From: Clostridiales bacterium
GTDB taxonomy: Bacteria > Bacillota > Clostridia > Oscillospirales > Oscillospiraceae
Length of the DNA: 64,000 bases
Assembly: GCA_004554585.1 (NCBI GenBank)
Contig: SFLH01000001.1
Coordinates: 62,001 to 126,000 of the forward strand
Direction: 5' to 3'
A model generated the notes under the pieces. The model saw nothing but the letters and a program-made list of their open reading frames with translations. It was not told where the DNA came from and did no database searches. This document shows positions 41,681-49,857 of this stretch, piece after piece (position 1 is the first letter of the stretch; the number at the start of each line of letters is the position of its first letter). The position numbers were made by a program, and so were the translations under genes.

Positions 41681-43564
41681 TCAGCCCTCCTCGGCGGCAA
41701 TGGCCTCGGACAGCTGCTCCCAGGTCTCCATAAGCTGGTCGTATTCTTCGGTATAGGCGGCCTCCTCCTCGGCCATGGCCTGAAGGGCCTGGTAATCCGA
41801 GGCGGCCTCCTCCCGGCGCTGGTTCAGGTCGGCCAGCAACTGGTCCAGTTTTTCCATCCGCTTCTCCGCGGCGGCCAGGTCCTTTTTCAGCTGCTTGGTG
41901 CCGCCGGGGCGCTTGGGCTTCTCCTTCTTGGGCTTTTCCTCCCGCTTGGGGGGCGGGGCCAGGGTCTTGAGCCTCTCCCGGTGGGCCAGGTAGGCCTGGT
42001 AGTCCCCCCGAAAGTCGGTGATGACGCCCCCCTCCAGGGTCCAGATCCGGGTGGCGAAGCGGTCGATAAAGTAGCGGTCGTGGGAGACGAAGAGCAAGGT
42101 CCCCTCGAACTCCTCCACCGCCTCCTCGATCCACTCCCGGGAGTCCAGGTCCAGGTGGTTGGTGGGCTCGTCCAGGATGAGGAAGTTCACCTTCTCGTCC
42201 ATGAGCATGCACAGCCGCAGGCGGCTCTGCTCCCCACCGGAGAGGACGGAGACCGGTTTGAACACGTCTTCCCCCTGGAAGAGGAACCGCCCCAGCCGGT
42301 CCCGGGCCTGCTGGGCGTTGCAGCCAGCCTCGTAGAGCATGGTGTCGTATAAGGTGCGCTCGGGGTGGGCAAAGCGGATCTGCTGAGGCAGGTAGCCCGT
42401 CTTCACCGTCAGGCCGTGCTCCACCTTTCCCGTGTCCTGGGGTTCCTCCCCCAGAATAATTTTTAATAAGGTAGACTTTCCTGTGCCGTTGTCCCCCAGC
42501 AGGGCGATCCGGTCCCCCGGCTCCACCCGCAGGTCCACCCCAGCAAAGAGGGTCTGGTCCCCAAAGGCCTTGCCCACCTGCTTGAGGGTGAGCAGATCGT
42601 CGGCCCGGAACTCGGCCTGGGCAAACTTCACCTTCAGCCGCTTTCGGGCCTCCGGCCGGCCGGTGGTCTGCAGGCGCTCCATCCGCTTTTCAATGGAGAA
42701 GGCCCGCTTATGCAGGTGCTCGGTGTTGTGCTCGTGCATGGAGCGGACGGTATCGGAAAGCCGCTGCAGCTCCGCCTGCTCCTTTTTGTACCGGCGCAGC
42801 TGCTCCAGGTAGCGCCGCTCCTTTTCCAGGGCGTAGAAGGAGTAGTTACCGGCGTAAAACTCCGCCTTGCCCTGCTTGAGCTCCACCACCCGGGAAATGG
42901 TCTTGTCCAGGAAGTAGCGGTCGTGGGAGATGACCAGGACGGTGCCCTTATAGTGGCTGATGTAGTCCTCTAGCCAGACGGTGGCGTTTAAGTCCAGGTG
43001 GTTGGTGGGCTCGTCCAGCAGCAGGATCTCCGTATCCACCAGGATGAGCCTGGCCAGGTTCACCCGGGTCTTCTCCCCCCCGGACAGGTCGGCAAAGAGC
43101 TTGTCCCGAAAGGCCCGCTCCAGCCCCAGGCCGGCGCACACCTTTTCCAGCCGGGTAGTGATCTCATAGCCCCCCTCGGTCTCGTAGGCCGCCTGGAGAC
43201 GGTCGTACCGGTCCAGCAGGGCTTTGTCTCCCTCCGCCAGGCGCTGGGAGAGGTCGTGGAGCTCCCGCTCCATCCGCCGCAAATCGTCAAAGGCGGTCTC
43301 CAGCACGTCTTCCACGGTGTAGCCGGCGGGGTAGACGGGAATCTGGGAGATGAGCCCCAGGCGCTTGCCCGGGGCGATGGTCACCGTGCCGGCGTCGGCC
43401 TCTTCCTGGCCGGTGAGGATGCGGAAGAGGGTGGTCTTGCCTGCGCCGTTGCGGCCCAGGATGCCCACCCGCTCCCCGGTGTCCACCTGAAAGGTCAGGC
43501 CGTCTAAGACGGGCTGACCCACTTGGTATTCTTTTTCTAAGTCTCGTACCGCGATGTCGATCAT
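41681..43564 (-). CDS. ABC-F family ATPase
   Basis: The 627-residue soluble protein has two ABC domains and no membrane part. Walker A motifs are LGRNGAGKTT (about 36) and LGDNGTGKST (about 350), each with LSGGE and LLLDEPTNHLDL. A long linker lies between the domains and a C-terminal coiled coil (about 545-620) follows a Lys/Pro-rich hinge. This is the Uup-like layout of ABC-F ribosome-associated translation factors. Some ABC-F proteins protect ribosomes from antibiotics, but a housekeeping role is more likely next to prfA. An AAAGGA site precedes the ATG. Confidence 0.9.
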   Translation of the reverse strand: MIDIAVRDLEKEYQVGQPVLDGLTFQVDTGERVGILGRNGAGKTTLFRILTGQEEADAGTVTIAPGKRLGLISQIPVYPAGYTVEDVLETAFDDLRRMERELHDLSQRLAEGDKALLDRYDRLQAAYETEGGYEITTRLEKVCAGLGLERAFRDKLFADLSGGEKTRVNLARLILVDTEILLLDEPTNHLDLNATVWLEDYISHYKGTVLVISHDRYFLDKTISRVVELKQGKAEFYAGNYSFYALEKERRYLEQLRRYKKEQAELQRLSDTVRSMHEHNTEHLHKRAFSIEKRMERLQTTGRPEARKRLKVKFAQAEFRADDLLTLKQVGKAFGDQTLFAGVDLRVEPGDRIALLGDNGTGKSTLLKIILGEEPQDTGKVEHGLTVKTGYLPQQIRFAHPERTLYDTMLYEAGCNAQQARDRLGRFLFQGEDVFKPVSVLSGGEQSRLRLCMLMDEKVNFLILDEPTNHLDLDSREWIEEAVEEFEGTLLFVSHDRYFIDRFATRIWTLEGGVITDFRGDYQAYLAHRERLKTLAPPPKREEKPKKEKPKRPGGTKQLKKDLAAAEKRMEKLDQLLADLNQRREEAASDYQALQAMAEEEAAYTEEYDQLMETWEQLSEAIAAEEG

Positions 43565-43700
43565 GGGTCTTGTTTCCTTTGTAGCGGGTCCCGGCGAAGT
43601 TTTTCCCACAAAAAGTGGCGCCGAGGCCCGAAGTGTGATATGATAACGCCAAGCGACCCGCCCCCCACCGGGGGACGCTAAAAAACAGGAGGCATGACGT

Positions 43701-44762
43701 ATGATTGCAATTCAGTGGCAGGACGGGGTCCTGTCCCTTTTGGACCAGAAAGCCTATCCCCAGGAAGAGACCTGGCTGACCTGCCGGACGGTGGAGGAGA
43801 CCGCCCAGGCCCTCTCCTCCGGCAAGATCCTGGAGGAGAAGATCGCCGCCGTGGCCGGGGCCTATGGCTACTGCCAGGCAGCCATCGCCCACCAGGCGGA
43901 GCTGAACACCCCCGCGTTCCAGGAGGCTCTGGACCAGGCCAAAGAGCTCCTTCTGGCCAGCCGCCCTGGCAGCCGGGACATGGCCATGGCCCTGAGCTTT
44001 ATGGAGAATCCGCCGGAGGCCTACACCAAAAACGTGGATCGGCTGACCACCCTCCTGGCCACCGCCGTCACCTTTGACCGGCAGCTGGTGGTGGCCGACC
44101 GGAACCTGTGCCGCAACGGCACGGACCTGATGAGCCAGGGCACCCGGGTTCTGGTGCGCACCGACCGGGGGGCCTTCCACTCCGCCTCTCCCGCCGGAGC
44201 CCTGGGTATCGTTCGCCGGGGCGTCAAGCGGGGAAACATCGAGCAGCTCACCCTCTGTGAGGGCCGCCCCTCTCTGGCCGCCGCCACCCTGCTGGCCCAG
44301 GAGCTGAGCAAGGAAAAGGTCCCCTGCACTCTCATTCCCGACCACGCCGCCGCCACCTTCCTGGCCCGCCAGGGGGCCCACATGGTGCTGGCCGACGGCA
44401 TCCTGGCCGCGAAGAACGGGGACCTGAAGGCCCCGGTGGGGGCCTATGAACTGGCCATCTCCTGCTACTTCCACTCTATCCCCTTCTACGCGGTGCTCCA
44501 CGCCGATGACGTGGACCTGACCCTCCCCGACGGCAGCGCCTTCGCCCAGGAAGAGGGCGACCCCGCTGCGGTGACCGCTGGCCTGGCCTGCGGGGATGCC
44601 CAGGGCTGGACCCCGGCTTATGACGTGGTGCCCGCCTTCCTCATCACCGGCATGATCACCGACCGCAACATCGCCTGCGCGCCCTACGAGGAAACCCTTG
44701 TAGAGCTCGTGGAGCACACCCCCCGCAAAACCATCATCAACTTCGACGAAATGATGAAGTGA
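43701..44762 (+). CDS. MtnA/eIF2B-like protein with altered active site
   Basis: The 353-residue protein aligns with methylthioribose-1-phosphate isomerase and eIF2B-alpha-like proteins. The C-terminal half has LGIVRRGVKRGNIEQLTLCEGRPSL, CTLIPDHAAATF, LADGILAAKNGDLKAPVG and IPFYAVLHADDVDL, all at expected spacing. The usual catalytic THCN(A/T)G is replaced by RTDRG, and the N-terminal RGAPA substrate motif is absent, although the Asp of the GADR region persists as ADG. It is therefore probably not a standard MTR-1-P isomerase. An AGGAGG site precedes the ATG. No methionine-salvage genes are adjacent. Confidence 0.72.
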   Translation: MIAIQWQDGVLSLLDQKAYPQEETWLTCRTVEETAQALSSGKILEEKIAAVAGAYGYCQAAIAHQAELNTPAFQEALDQAKELLLASRPGSRDMAMALSFMENPPEAYTKNVDRLTTLLATAVTFDRQLVVADRNLCRNGTDLMSQGTRVLVRTDRGAFHSASPAGALGIVRRGVKRGNIEQLTLCEGRPSLAAATLLAQELSKEKVPCTLIPDHAAATFLARQGAHMVLADGILAAKNGDLKAPVGAYELAISCYFHSIPFYAVLHADDVDLTLPDGSAFAQEEGDPAAVTAGLACGDAQGWTPAYDVVPAFLITGMITDRNIACAPYEETLVELVEHTPRKTIINFDEMMK

Positions 44763-44985
44763 GGAATTTTTGACCCAGTTCTCCTGGGCCTCAAAAATTC
44801 GGGGCCGCTGCCGACTGCCCGCAGGGCGCCGGCGGGGCCGCACGTCTGCGGTTAAGAAATGTTTCCCCGGCAGGGCCGGCAAAAAATTTCTCTTTCATTG
44901 GCCGCCTTTCCGCCGCCTACCGGCGGCAGAAAGGCGGCCAGGCGTTTCTCTGCGGGGCAGATGCCCCGCAGAGTTTTTTGTCTTC
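44763..44985. other. Intergenic region with three consecutive hairpins
   Basis: No gene is seen. Three stems follow one another: GAATTTTTGACCCAG with its partner (44764-44800), GGCCGCCTTTC with GAAAGGCGGCC (44900-44940) and the terminator at 44948-44987. The middle stem is very GC-rich and has no T run. Confidence 0.6.
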
Positions 44986-44987
44986 TC
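44948..44987 (+). terminator. Intrinsic terminator between MtnA-like gene and murF
   Basis: CTCTGCGGGGC pairs with GCCCCGCAGAG around a 4-base loop and is followed by TTTTTTG on the plus strand. The convergent murF transcript may also use it. Confidence 0.85.
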
Positions 44988-46371
44988 AGTCTTTGGGGGC
45001 CAGGCGCTGAATCTCCCGGGTCAGTTCCTCAAAGGCCATGCCCCGGGAGGCCTTGACCAAGATCACCGCGCCGGGCTTGACCAGGTTGGCCAGCAGGGCC
45101 TTGGCCCCCTGGCAGTCCTTGGCATACAGGGTGTTGGCCACCCCGCTCTGGCCGGCCGCGTCGTAGATGTTCCAGGCCAAGTCGCCCACGGCCAGCAGGC
45201 TGTCGATGTTGCCCAGGGCTCCGGCACACTCGCCCATGCTCCGATGGAGCTCCGGGCCCAGATCGCCCAGCTCGAACATGTCCCCCAGCACCGCCACCCG
45301 GCTGGTGCCCTCGGTCTGGGACAGGACCTCCAGGGCCGCCCGCATAGACTGGGGATTGGCGTTGTAGGCGTCGTCCAGGATGGTGACCTCCCCCTGGCGG
45401 ATGACGTTCATGCGCATTTTCGTGGGCACAAAGGCCTCGATGCCCCGCTTGATCTCCTCCTGACCCATGCCATAGCGCTCGGCAATGGCGCAGGCCATGA
45501 GGACGGGGTAGATCATGTGGCCGCCCAGGGCGGGCACAGTGACGGAAAACTCCCCCTGGGGGGTCTTCACCAGGCAGGCCATACCTTTGGCCCCCAGCTG
45601 GCGGATCTCCTTGGCTTCATAAGGGGGCTGGCGGTCGGCGCCGCAGAAGATGATCTGGGGGGCGATCTGCCCGTCCAGAGTGCGCAGCAGGGGGTCGTCT
45701 CCGTTGAGCACCGCCAGGTCCTCCGGTCCCATGGTGTGGAAGATCTCGCTCTTTGCTTGCAAAATGCCCTTCCGGCTACCCAAGTTCTCGATGTGGGCAT
45801 CGCCGATGTTGGTGATCACCGCCACGTGGGGGGAGACGATCTGGGTCAAATAGTCGATCTCTCCAAAGTGGTTCATCCCCATCTCCAGCACGCACATCTC
45901 GTGCTGGCGGTTCAGGCGGAACAGGGTCAGGGGCAGACCCAGCTCATTGTTGAAGTTGCCCTCGGTCTTGAGCACGCGGAACCGCTGGCCCAGGACACTG
46001 GCCACCATGTCCTTGGTGGTGGTCTTGCCCACACTGCCGGTGACGGCGATGACGGGGATGGGGAACCTGGCCTTGTAGGCCTTGGCCACCTGCCCCACCG
46101 CCTTGAGGGTATCCTCCACCAAAATGTAGAACCGGTCCTGGCGCATCTGCTCAGGCACCTGCTCCACCAGGCAGCCGGCCGCGCCGGTCTCCAGCGCGCC
46201 GGAGACAAACCGGTGGCCGTCGGTCCGCTCCCCCTGCAGGGCCACAAAGAGGTCTCCCGGATGGACGGCCCGGCTGTCGGTTTCCACACCGGTGATGGTG
46301 TCCTCCTCCCGGCCGGCCAGCAGCCGGCCGCCAGTGGCTTCCAGAAGCTCTCTGACTGTCATAGGTTCCAT
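44986..46371 (-). CDS. murF: UDP-MurNAc-tripeptide:D-Ala-D-Ala ligase
   Basis: The 461-residue ATP-dependent Mur ligase adds the D-Ala-D-Ala dipeptide to UDP-MurNAc-tripeptide, the last cytoplasmic step of the peptidoglycan stem. Motifs are SRAVHPGDLFVALQGERTDGH (about 33), the P-loop ITVTGSVGKTTTKDM-like segment (about 107), EGNFNNELGLPLTL, ITNIGDAHIENL and ILDDAYNANPQSM (about 325). An AAAGGAG site marks the start. It follows ddl, which makes its substrate, by 17 bases. Confidence 0.95.
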   Translation of the reverse strand: MEPMTVRELLEATGGRLLAGREEDTITGVETDSRAVHPGDLFVALQGERTDGHRFVSGALETGAAGCLVEQVPEQMRQDRFYILVEDTLKAVGQVAKAYKARFPIPVIAVTGSVGKTTTKDMVASVLGQRFRVLKTEGNFNNELGLPLTLFRLNRQHEMCVLEMGMNHFGEIDYLTQIVSPHVAVITNIGDAHIENLGSRKGILQAKSEIFHTMGPEDLAVLNGDDPLLRTLDGQIAPQIIFCGADRQPPYEAKEIRQLGAKGMACLVKTPQGEFSVTVPALGGHMIYPVLMACAIAERYGMGQEEIKRGIEAFVPTKMRMNVIRQGEVTILDDAYNANPQSMRAALEVLSQTEGTSRVAVLGDMFELGDLGPELHRSMGECAGALGNIDSLLAVGDLAWNIYDAAGQSGVANTLYAKDCQGAKALLANLVKPGAVILVKASRGMAFEELTREIQRLAPKD

Positions 46372-46388
46372 GGTACTTCTCCTTTGTC

Positions 46389-47441
46389 TCACTGCCGCCC
46401 GCGGATGCGAAGGGACTCGTCGATGATCCGCTGGCACAGACTGTCATAATCGATCCCCACTGCGGCGGCCTCCTGGGGCACCAGGCTGGTGGGGGTCATG
46501 CCGGGCAGGGTGTTGATTTCCAAAAACCAGGGGGTGCCGGCTTCATCCACAATGAAGTCCGCCCGGGCATACACCGCCAGCCCCAGGGCTCGGTAGACCG
46601 TCAGGGCCGCCTGGCCCACCCGCTTTTCCCATTCCGGCGGGATGGGAGAGGGACAGACCTCCTCCGCCGCGCCGGGCTGGTACTTGTTGGCGTAGTCGTA
46701 AAACCCCTCTTTGGGGATGATCTCGATGGAGGGCAGGGCCTCGTCCCCCAGCAGGGCCACCTGGATCTCCCGGCCGGCCACGTACTGCTCCAGCACGCAC
46801 TCACCGCCGAACTTCAGCCCCTCCAGCAGGGCCGCGTGGAGTTCCTTTTTGGTCTGGGCGATGGACACGCCGATGGAGGAGCCGCTGGCCACGGGCTTGA
46901 CCACGCAGGGCACCCGGGTGGTGCTGGTGAGGCTGTCCACCTCTTTTTCCGTGTAGCTCACCCGCCGCCACTGGGGGGTGTCCACCCCCAGGTGGGCAAT
47001 CAGCCGCTTGGTCAGGTCCTTGTCCATGGCCAGGCCCGAGCCCAGATAGCCCGAGCCGGTGTAGGGGATGCCCAGCAGGTCAAAGGCGGCCTGGACCCGG
47101 CCGTCCTCGCCGCAGGTGCCGTGGAGGGCCAAAAAGACCACATCGGCCTGCTGGCACAGTTCCAGCACCCCGGGACCGAACTGGCTGGGGCTCTGGTCCT
47201 TTCGCTGGGCGCGGATCTTCTCCAAGTCGGGGGCTTGGGGATCGATCTGCTTCCAGCGGTCGGTAATGGGCTGGTGAAAATAGTCGGCCACCGGGCCGTC
47301 GTAATCCTCCAAGCCGAAGTACAGGTCCACCAGGGCGGTCTGGTGGCCCAGCCGCTGCAGGGCATGGGCGATCATGGTCCCCGAGGACAGGGACACGTTC
47401 CGCTCGGGGCTCAGGCCCCCGGCCAACACAACGATCTTCAT
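46389..47441 (-). CDS. ddl: D-alanine-D-alanine ligase
   Basis: The 350-residue ATP-grasp enzyme joins two D-Ala for cell-wall synthesis. It starts with MKIVVLAGGLSPERNVSLSSG, then FLALHGTCGEDGRVQAAFDLLGIPYTGSG (about 104-132), the ATP region VVKPVASGSSIGVS and the metal-binding FLEINTLPGMTPTSLVPQEA (about 312-331). Which residue is accepted at the second position (Ala versus lactate or serine) is not clear from sequence. A GGAAGGAGAA site precedes the ATG, and murF follows in the same operon. Confidence 0.94.
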   Translation of the reverse strand: MKIVVLAGGLSPERNVSLSSGTMIAHALQRLGHQTALVDLYFGLEDYDGPVADYFHQPITDRWKQIDPQAPDLEKIRAQRKDQSPSQFGPGVLELCQQADVVFLALHGTCGEDGRVQAAFDLLGIPYTGSGYLGSGLAMDKDLTKRLIAHLGVDTPQWRRVSYTEKEVDSLTSTTRVPCVVKPVASGSSIGVSIAQTKKELHAALLEGLKFGGECVLEQYVAGREIQVALLGDEALPSIEIIPKEGFYDYANKYQPGAAEEVCPSPIPPEWEKRVGQAALTVYRALGLAVYARADFIVDEAGTPWFLEINTLPGMTPTSLVPQEAAAVGIDYDSLCQRIIDESLRIRGRQ

Positions 47442-47517
47442 AGGTTCTCCTTCCCCCCAAAGCGGAGACTGTTAGGGTCCCTGGGCGCCCCAGGCAAACT
47501 TTGGGTACATTTTAAGA

Positions 47518-47546
47518 ATTATACCACAGCCGAACGGAAATCTCAA
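47518..47546 (-). promoter_or_regulatory. Promoter of ddl-murF
   Basis: TTGAGA (47541-47546) and TATAAT (47518-47523) are 17 bases apart on the minus strand, about 75 bases before ddl. Confidence 0.7.
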
Positions 47547-47601
47547 CCAAAACCGCCCCCCAGACTTTGTGGAAAACCGCCGCCGTTCAAAGCAGGCAGA
47601 G

Positions 47602-47645
47602 AAAAAACGAGCGCGCCGGGATGATCTCGGCGCGCTCGTTTTCAT
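47602..47645. terminator. Terminator after the ferredoxin gene
   Basis: ACGAGCGCGCC pairs with GGCGCGCTCGT. On the minus strand TTTTTTCTC follows, and on the plus strand GTTTTCATC. Confidence 0.85.
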
Positions 47646-47667
47646 CATTTGTGGGGGAGTATCCGAA

Positions 47668-47856
47668 TTACTCCTTGTAGCCCAGAGCCTTGGGATCGGT
47701 CTCGCAAGCGTCCTCGCAGCCGCCGCAGTCGATGCACTCAGAGGTCACAACACAGACTTCCTTGCCGTCGACAGCGCCCTCAACGATGGCACCGGTGGGA
47801 CATTCTTCGATACACTTCTTGCAGAAGGTGCACAGCTCAGGATTGATCGCATACAT
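47668..47856 (-). CDS. 2[4Fe-4S] ferredoxin
   Basis: The 62-residue protein is a clostridial-type ferredoxin. It has two cluster-binding sets, C9-x2-C12-x2-C15-x3-C19 (followed by Pro) and C41-x2-C44-x2-C47-x3-C51. It carries low-potential electrons in the cytoplasm, for example to pyruvate or 2-oxoacid oxidoreductases and to dehydratase activases such as those at 56.7 kb. The start at 47856 has a GGAGG site nine bases away. It is monocistronic, with its own promoter and terminator. Confidence 0.95.
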   Translation of the reverse strand: MYAINPELCTFCKKCIEECPTGAIVEGAVDGKEVCVVTSECIDCGGCEDACETDPKALGYKE

Positions 47857-47894
47857 GGTAAGGTACCTCCAGTATTTTTTTCTTAGCGGCTTAC

Positions 47895-47922
47895 ATTGTA
47901 CCACATTTTTTTGAAAATGCAA
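47895..47922 (-). promoter_or_regulatory. Promoter of the ferredoxin gene
   Basis: TTGCAT (47917-47922) and TACAAT (47895-47900) lie 16 bases apart on the minus strand, in an AT-rich patch. Confidence 0.62.
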
Positions 47923-48016
47923 TTCTAAAATCATAGAAATCCGTTGTTTATTTTCATGGTTTTCAGGCATGTTTTTTATGGACTTTCGCCAGGAAACCCC
48001 CTGTCAAAGGAAAGGA

Positions 48017-48056
48017 AACCCCCTCAGCCCACTGGCGCTGAGGGGGTTTTTGCCCC
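48017..48056. terminator. Terminator after the sigma-54 activator gene
   Basis: AACCCCCTCAGC pairs with GCTGAGGGGGTT around a 7-base loop, with TTTTT on the plus strand and TTTCCTTTCC on the minus strand. A second GC-rich stem sits next to it at about 48053-48080. Confidence 0.75.
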
Positions 48057-48124
48057 TGGGCCGCCGAAGACCGGCCCAGGGAGCAGGCGGACGCGAAATA
48101 TTTCCGTCATTTTCCACCGCCCCC

Positions 48125-49603
48125 TCACACCGGGCCGCCGCCCAGATATTTGCTGATCTTCCGGTTGGCGCTGGACTGGCTGATCTCCAGGGCCTGGGCC
48201 ACCTTGTAGCTGCTGCCGTAGCGCTCATAGGCCTCCCGGACCAGCTGCCGCTCCACCTCCTCCAGGGCCTCCCGGAGGGGCAGGATGCGGTTGACTGACA
48301 CCGTCTCCAGCTGGGAGGCCGTGTTGAGCAGGATGGTGTTGGGTAGATCCTCCTCCTCCACGATCCCCTTGCGGTTGGTCACCACCAGACGCTCCACCAT
48401 GTTCTCCAGCTCCCGCACGTTGCCCGGCCAGGGATACTGCTGCAGACGGGCCAGGGCATCGTTGCTGATGATGATGGTAGAGTGGTATTTCTCATTGAAC
48501 TTGTGCAGAAAGCTCTCCAGCAGCACCGGGATGTCCTCTCGCCGCCGGCGCAGAGGCGGGATCTCCAGGGGGATGACGTTGATGCGGTAATACAGCTCCC
48601 GGCGGAACTTGCCTCCGTCGATTAAGGTCTCCAAGTCCTGGTTGGTGGCGGTGATCAGGCGCAGATCCACGGGGATCTCCCGCTCACCACCGATGCGGGT
48701 GATGGTGCGGTTCTGCAGCACCTGCAGGAGCTTGGCCTGGAGGGCCAGGGGCATGTCGCCGATCTCGTCGAGAAACAGTGTCCCCTTGTCCGCCAGCTCG
48801 ATCAGCCCCTTCTTCCCCTGCCGTCTGGCCCCGGTGAAGGCTCCGTCGGTGTAGCCAAACAGCTCCGACTCCATCAGGCTCTCGGGGATGGCCGCGCAGT
48901 TGATCTCCACAAAGCGCCGCTTGCTGCGGGGGCTGTGGGCGTGGATCTGCCGGGCCAGAAAGCTCTTGCCCGTGCCTGTCTCGCCGGTGATGAGAATGCT
49001 ACTGTCCGAGGCGGCTACATGGGCGGCCAGCTCCCACATCTGCTTCATGGCCGGGGCATGGAAGAGCATGGGCTGGGCCTCTTGCGGCTGCTCCTGTTTC
49101 TTCGCGCTGCACTCCTTATAGTATCTTTGCAGCGCGTCCAGCTCCGCCAAAAAGCGGGCGTTGCTAACGATATATTCCACCTGTCCCTCCTGGTCCAGAA
49201 TGGGGGTCATGGTGGTGATGGTGGGGCCGCCGTAGGGGCCCTCCTGGAGGTAGGTAATCTGCCGTTTCTCCCGGGCCACCACATAGGTCATGGCGGGCTT
49301 GTACAGGCCCCGCCTCACGGCCTCCTCCACGCTCCTGCCCTCCACCTCCTCCCGGGTCACGTTGGTCCGCTGGCAGAAGGCGCGGTTCACCCGCAGGACG
49401 ATCCCTTGTCCATCCGTCAGATGAAAACTGTCCACACAGTGGTCCAGGGCGGTGTTGAGCATCTGGTCGTCTTTTTTCAGCGCAGCCAGCCGGGCCAGCA
49501 GGGCTTCCCAGCCGGCTTCGTCCGCCTGCCGAGGCCGCCCGGCGGGTTCGTCGTACAGGAGCACCGCCAACTTATGAAAATATCGTTCGTGGAGATCCCT
49601 CAT
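48125..49603 (-). CDS. Sigma-54-dependent transcriptional activator (PAS-AAA-HTH)
   Basis: The 492-residue protein is a bacterial enhancer-binding protein. A PAS-like sensor domain (about 50-155) precedes the AAA+ domain with Walker A GETGTGKS (207-214), the sigma-54 contact loop GAFTGA (254-259), LFLDEIGDMPLALQAKLLQVLQ and the arginine-finger region FRRELYYRINVIPLEIPPLRRR. A Fis-type HTH ends the protein (YKVAQALEISQSSANRKISKYL). It contains no response-regulator receiver, so it should sense a ligand through PAS. It is divergent from an MFS gene that has a -24/-12 promoter, its probable target. A GGGAAGGGAG site precedes the ATG. Confidence 0.93.
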   Translation of the reverse strand: MRDLHERYFHKLAVLLYDEPAGRPRQADEAGWEALLARLAALKKDDQMLNTALDHCVDSFHLTDGQGIVLRVNRAFCQRTNVTREEVEGRSVEEAVRRGLYKPAMTYVVAREKRQITYLQEGPYGGPTITTMTPILDQEGQVEYIVSNARFLAELDALQRYYKECSAKKQEQPQEAQPMLFHAPAMKQMWELAAHVAASDSSILITGETGTGKSFLARQIHAHSPRSKRRFVEINCAAIPESLMESELFGYTDGAFTGARRQGKKGLIELADKGTLFLDEIGDMPLALQAKLLQVLQNRTITRIGGEREIPVDLRLITATNQDLETLIDGGKFRRELYYRINVIPLEIPPLRRRREDIPVLLESFLHKFNEKYHSTIIISNDALARLQQYPWPGNVRELENMVERLVVTNRKGIVEEEDLPNTILLNTASQLETVSVNRILPLREALEEVERQLVREAYERYGSSYKVAQALEISQSSANRKISKYLGGGPV

Positions 49604-49627
49604 CCCGTTTCGCTCCCTTCCCAGCGC

Positions 49628-49657
49628 CGCGCGGCCCATTTGGCCGCGCGCTTTTTT
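49628..49657. repeat. GC-rich inverted repeat in the activator leader
   Basis: CGCGCGGCC (49628-49636) and GGCCGCGCG (49642-49650) form a perfect 9-bp inverted repeat, followed by TTTTTT on the plus strand. It lies between the activator's promoter and its start codon. It could be an antisense terminator, a leader hairpin or a protein-binding site. Confidence 0.6.
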
Positions 49658-49678
49658 GTCCTGACCTGTGATGATTTT

Positions 49679-49706
49679 ATTATACGTTTCTGTGCGTTGG
49701 CCGCAA
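49679..49706 (-). promoter_or_regulatory. Probable promoter of the sigma-54 activator gene
   Basis: TATAAT (49679-49684) is perfect, while the -35 TTGCGG (49701-49706, 16-base spacer) is weak. Confidence 0.45.
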
Positions 49707-49770
49707 GTAGGCCCCCTTTTTTTCAGCAGGTTTTCTACAAAATTCGATTTTTTCTCGTTTTCTCCCGTTT

Positions 49771-49786
49771 TGGCACAAAAATTGCT
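49771..49786 (+). promoter_or_regulatory. Sigma-54 (-24/-12) promoter of the MFS gene
   Basis: TGGCAC (49771-49776), five A bases and TTGCT (49782-49786) match the sigma-54 consensus, with GG and GC ten bases apart. A start near 49797 gives a leader of about 60 nt ahead of an AAGGAGG site. The divergent gene encodes a sigma-54 activator, which makes the call strong. Confidence 0.88.
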
Positions 49787-49857
49787 TTTACAGTAGGGCA
49801 GAAGCCTGCGCCGTCAGGCCGCACACAGCCACGCAAGAAAAAAAGGAGGTACTCACT

